Assembly (NCBI GenBank): GCA_024330185.1
Contig: JANDLV010000006.1
Coordinates: 1-64,000, forward strand
Length of the DNA: 64,000 nt
Origin: Candidatus Siliceabacter maunaloa
Lineage (GTDB): Bacteria > Actinomycetota > Thermoleophilia > Solirubrobacterales > Solirubrobacteraceae
Direction: 5' to 3'
The notes under the pieces are model-generated. The model worked only from the letters and a program-made list of their open reading frames with translations, was not told the origin of the DNA and searched no databases. Of this stretch, positions 62,972-64,000 are shown one piece after another; the stretch's first letter is position 1, and the number at the start of each line of letters is the position of its first letter. Both the position numbers and the translations under genes were made by a program.

Positions 62972-64000
62972 CTACTTGGCCTCCAGCCACGTCCGCCCGA
63001 CGCCGACGTCCACGGCCAGCGGAGGCTCGCGGTCGTCCCAGACCTCGATCATGGCCCGCTCGATCGCGGGCCGGGCGGCCTCCACGGCGTCGGGCTCGCC
63101 CTCGAAGAGGATCTCGTCGTGGACGGTGAGCACGGCACGAACGCCGCTCTCGCGCAGCGCTCGGTCGCAGGAGACCAGCGCCAGCTTCATGATGTCGGCG
63201 GCCGTGCCCTGGATGACCGTGTTGACCGCCAGGCGCTCGCCGAGCTTGCGCACCTGCCAGTTGCGCGCGCGCAGCTCGGGGATCTGGCGACGACGGCCCC
63301 ACAGGGTCTTCACGTGCCCCTCCTCCCCGGCCTGCTCGATGGTGGCCTCCATGAACGCCCTGACCGCGTCGAAGCGCTCGAGGTAGGTGTCGATGAAGCC
63401 CTTGGCCTCCTCGCGCGGGATGTTGAGGCGGTCGGCCAGGCCGAAGTCGCTCAGGCCGTAGACGATGCCGTAGTTGACCATCTTGGCCTTGGAGCGGTCC
63501 ATCGGCGTCAGGTCCTCGGCCGGCTTGGCGAAGACGGTCGACGCGGTCGCGGTGTGGACGTCCTCCCCGCGCTCGAAGACCTCCTTGAGCACCGGCTCGT
63601 CGGCGATGTGGGCCAGTACGCGCAGCTCGACCTGGGAGTAGTCGGCGCTGAGCAGGACGCACCCCTCGGCGGCCTCGAAGCAGCCGCGGATCTCGCGCCC
63701 CAGCTCGGTGCGGATGGGGACGTTCTGCATGTTGGGGTCCGTCGAGGCCAGGCGCCCGGTGGTCGCGACGGCCTGCAGGAAGGTCGTGTGGATGCGCCCC
63801 CGGGCGTCGCAGAGCTGGGGCAGCACGTCGAAGTAGGTCTTGATGAGCTGGTTGAGCTCGCGCCAGCGCTCGACCTTGGGGATGATCAGGTGCTCGTCGC
63901 GGATGGACTGCAGCACCCGCGCGTCGGTGGAGAAGCCGGTTTTCCCGCGGCGCTTCTTCGACAGCCCGAGCTTGACGAAGAGGATCTCCCCGAGCTGCTG
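62972..64000 (-). CDS. polA: DNA polymerase I, C-terminal part (cut by window edge)
   Basis: 342 residues of the Klenow polymerase domain are present; the 5' part lies beyond 64000. Motif A LLSADYSQVELRVLAHI, motif B RSKAKMVNYGIVYGLSDFGLA and motif C LTVHDEILFE, plus NTVIQGTAADIMKLA, are intact. The frame is open to the last base and continues QQLGEILFVKLGL at the edge. It fills gaps after UvrABC repair. Confidence 0.97.
   Translation of the reverse strand, partial: QQLGEILFVKLGLSKKRRGKTGFSTDARVLQSIRDEHLIIPKVERWRELNQLIKTYFDVLPQLCDARGRIHTTFLQAVATTGRLASTDPNMQNVPIRTELGREIRGCFEAAEGCVLLSADYSQVELRVLAHIADEPVLKEVFERGEDVHTATASTVFAKPAEDLTPMDRSKAKMVNYGIVYGLSDFGLADRLNIPREEAKGFIDTYLERFDAVRAFMEATIEQAGEEGHVKTLWGRRRQIPELRARNWQVRKLGERLAVNTVIQGTAADIMKLALVSCDRALRESGVRAVLTVHDEILFEGEPDAVEAARPAIERAMIEVWDDREPPLAVDVGVGRTWLEAK

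Overview
This is a GC-rich, gene-dense stretch of an actinobacterial chromosome. The organism is inferred, not proven, because no rRNA gene lies in the window. Supporting signs are a perfect CGAAC-N4-GTTC type LexA box at uvrA, an F420-type LLM oxidoreductase, a DivIVA-motif protein, a sortase-type LPXTG tail, many GTG/TTG starts, and long chains of genes joined by 4-base ATGA/GTGA/TTGA overlaps. The mix of genes looks most like Thermoleophilia (Solirubrobacterales and relatives), from memory of such genomes only. Several genes have a TANNNT -10 box six to eight bases before the start codon, which points to leaderless mRNAs.

Layout. 1-2113: a decaying patch with a SET-domain gene, an SRPBCC gene without a start, and two broken MpsC/DUF2294 genes. 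2425-6926: a thioredoxin-like protein, a small Cys protein, and a two-subunit ABC exporter. 6947-11063: the Pnkp-Hen1 RNA repair pair and tRNA-Gln(CUG). 11474-17925: a one-strand operon of two APC permease-universal stress protein fusions, a two-helix membrane protein, two TrkA-type proteins and an FAD reductase. 18015-23578: VapBC, a glycosidase-like fragment, a proton-pumping pyrophosphatase, a DUF234 ATPase and a DUF1844 protein. 23575-29023: YbdK-type ligase, Rex, an MscS channel, and an ECF sigma gene with two mirror-image promoters that also face a TM-helix/PRC-barrel operon.

29074-32280 is a compact t6A operon (LPXTG protein, tsaE, tsaB, rimI, tsaD, glutaredoxin), followed by msrB, a secreted subtilase, an F420-type oxidoreductase and a family-4 uracil-DNA glycosylase. 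36944-39249 holds panC-panD-panB, with a remnant of a Rossmann gene fused to panC. 39285-42456 is more variable: a DUF47 protein, three 39-bp tandem repeats covering two convergent gene ends, an acyltransferase, and an HTH-MNT/HEPN toxin-antitoxin pair followed by a HicB-like stub. 42563-52694 carries uvrA and uvrB around the most unusual locus: a small I9-like protein, a signal-less subtilase with a Lys/Glu-rich tail, an unknown protein that resembles the front half of its ATP-grasp neighbour, and an ATP-grasp ligase.

52727-64000 has a secreted nuclease divergent from a secreted 5'-nucleotidase, then a lytic transglycosylase, coaE, rpsA, a geranylgeranyl reductase-like flavoprotein, mreB, a DMT transporter and the 3' part of polA, cut by the window edge.

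The best candidates for something undescribed are the subtilase/ATP-grasp cluster at 46689-50539 and a roughly 200-residue C-terminal module shared by the secreted subtilase (32720-34798) and the secreted nuclease (52727-55774).
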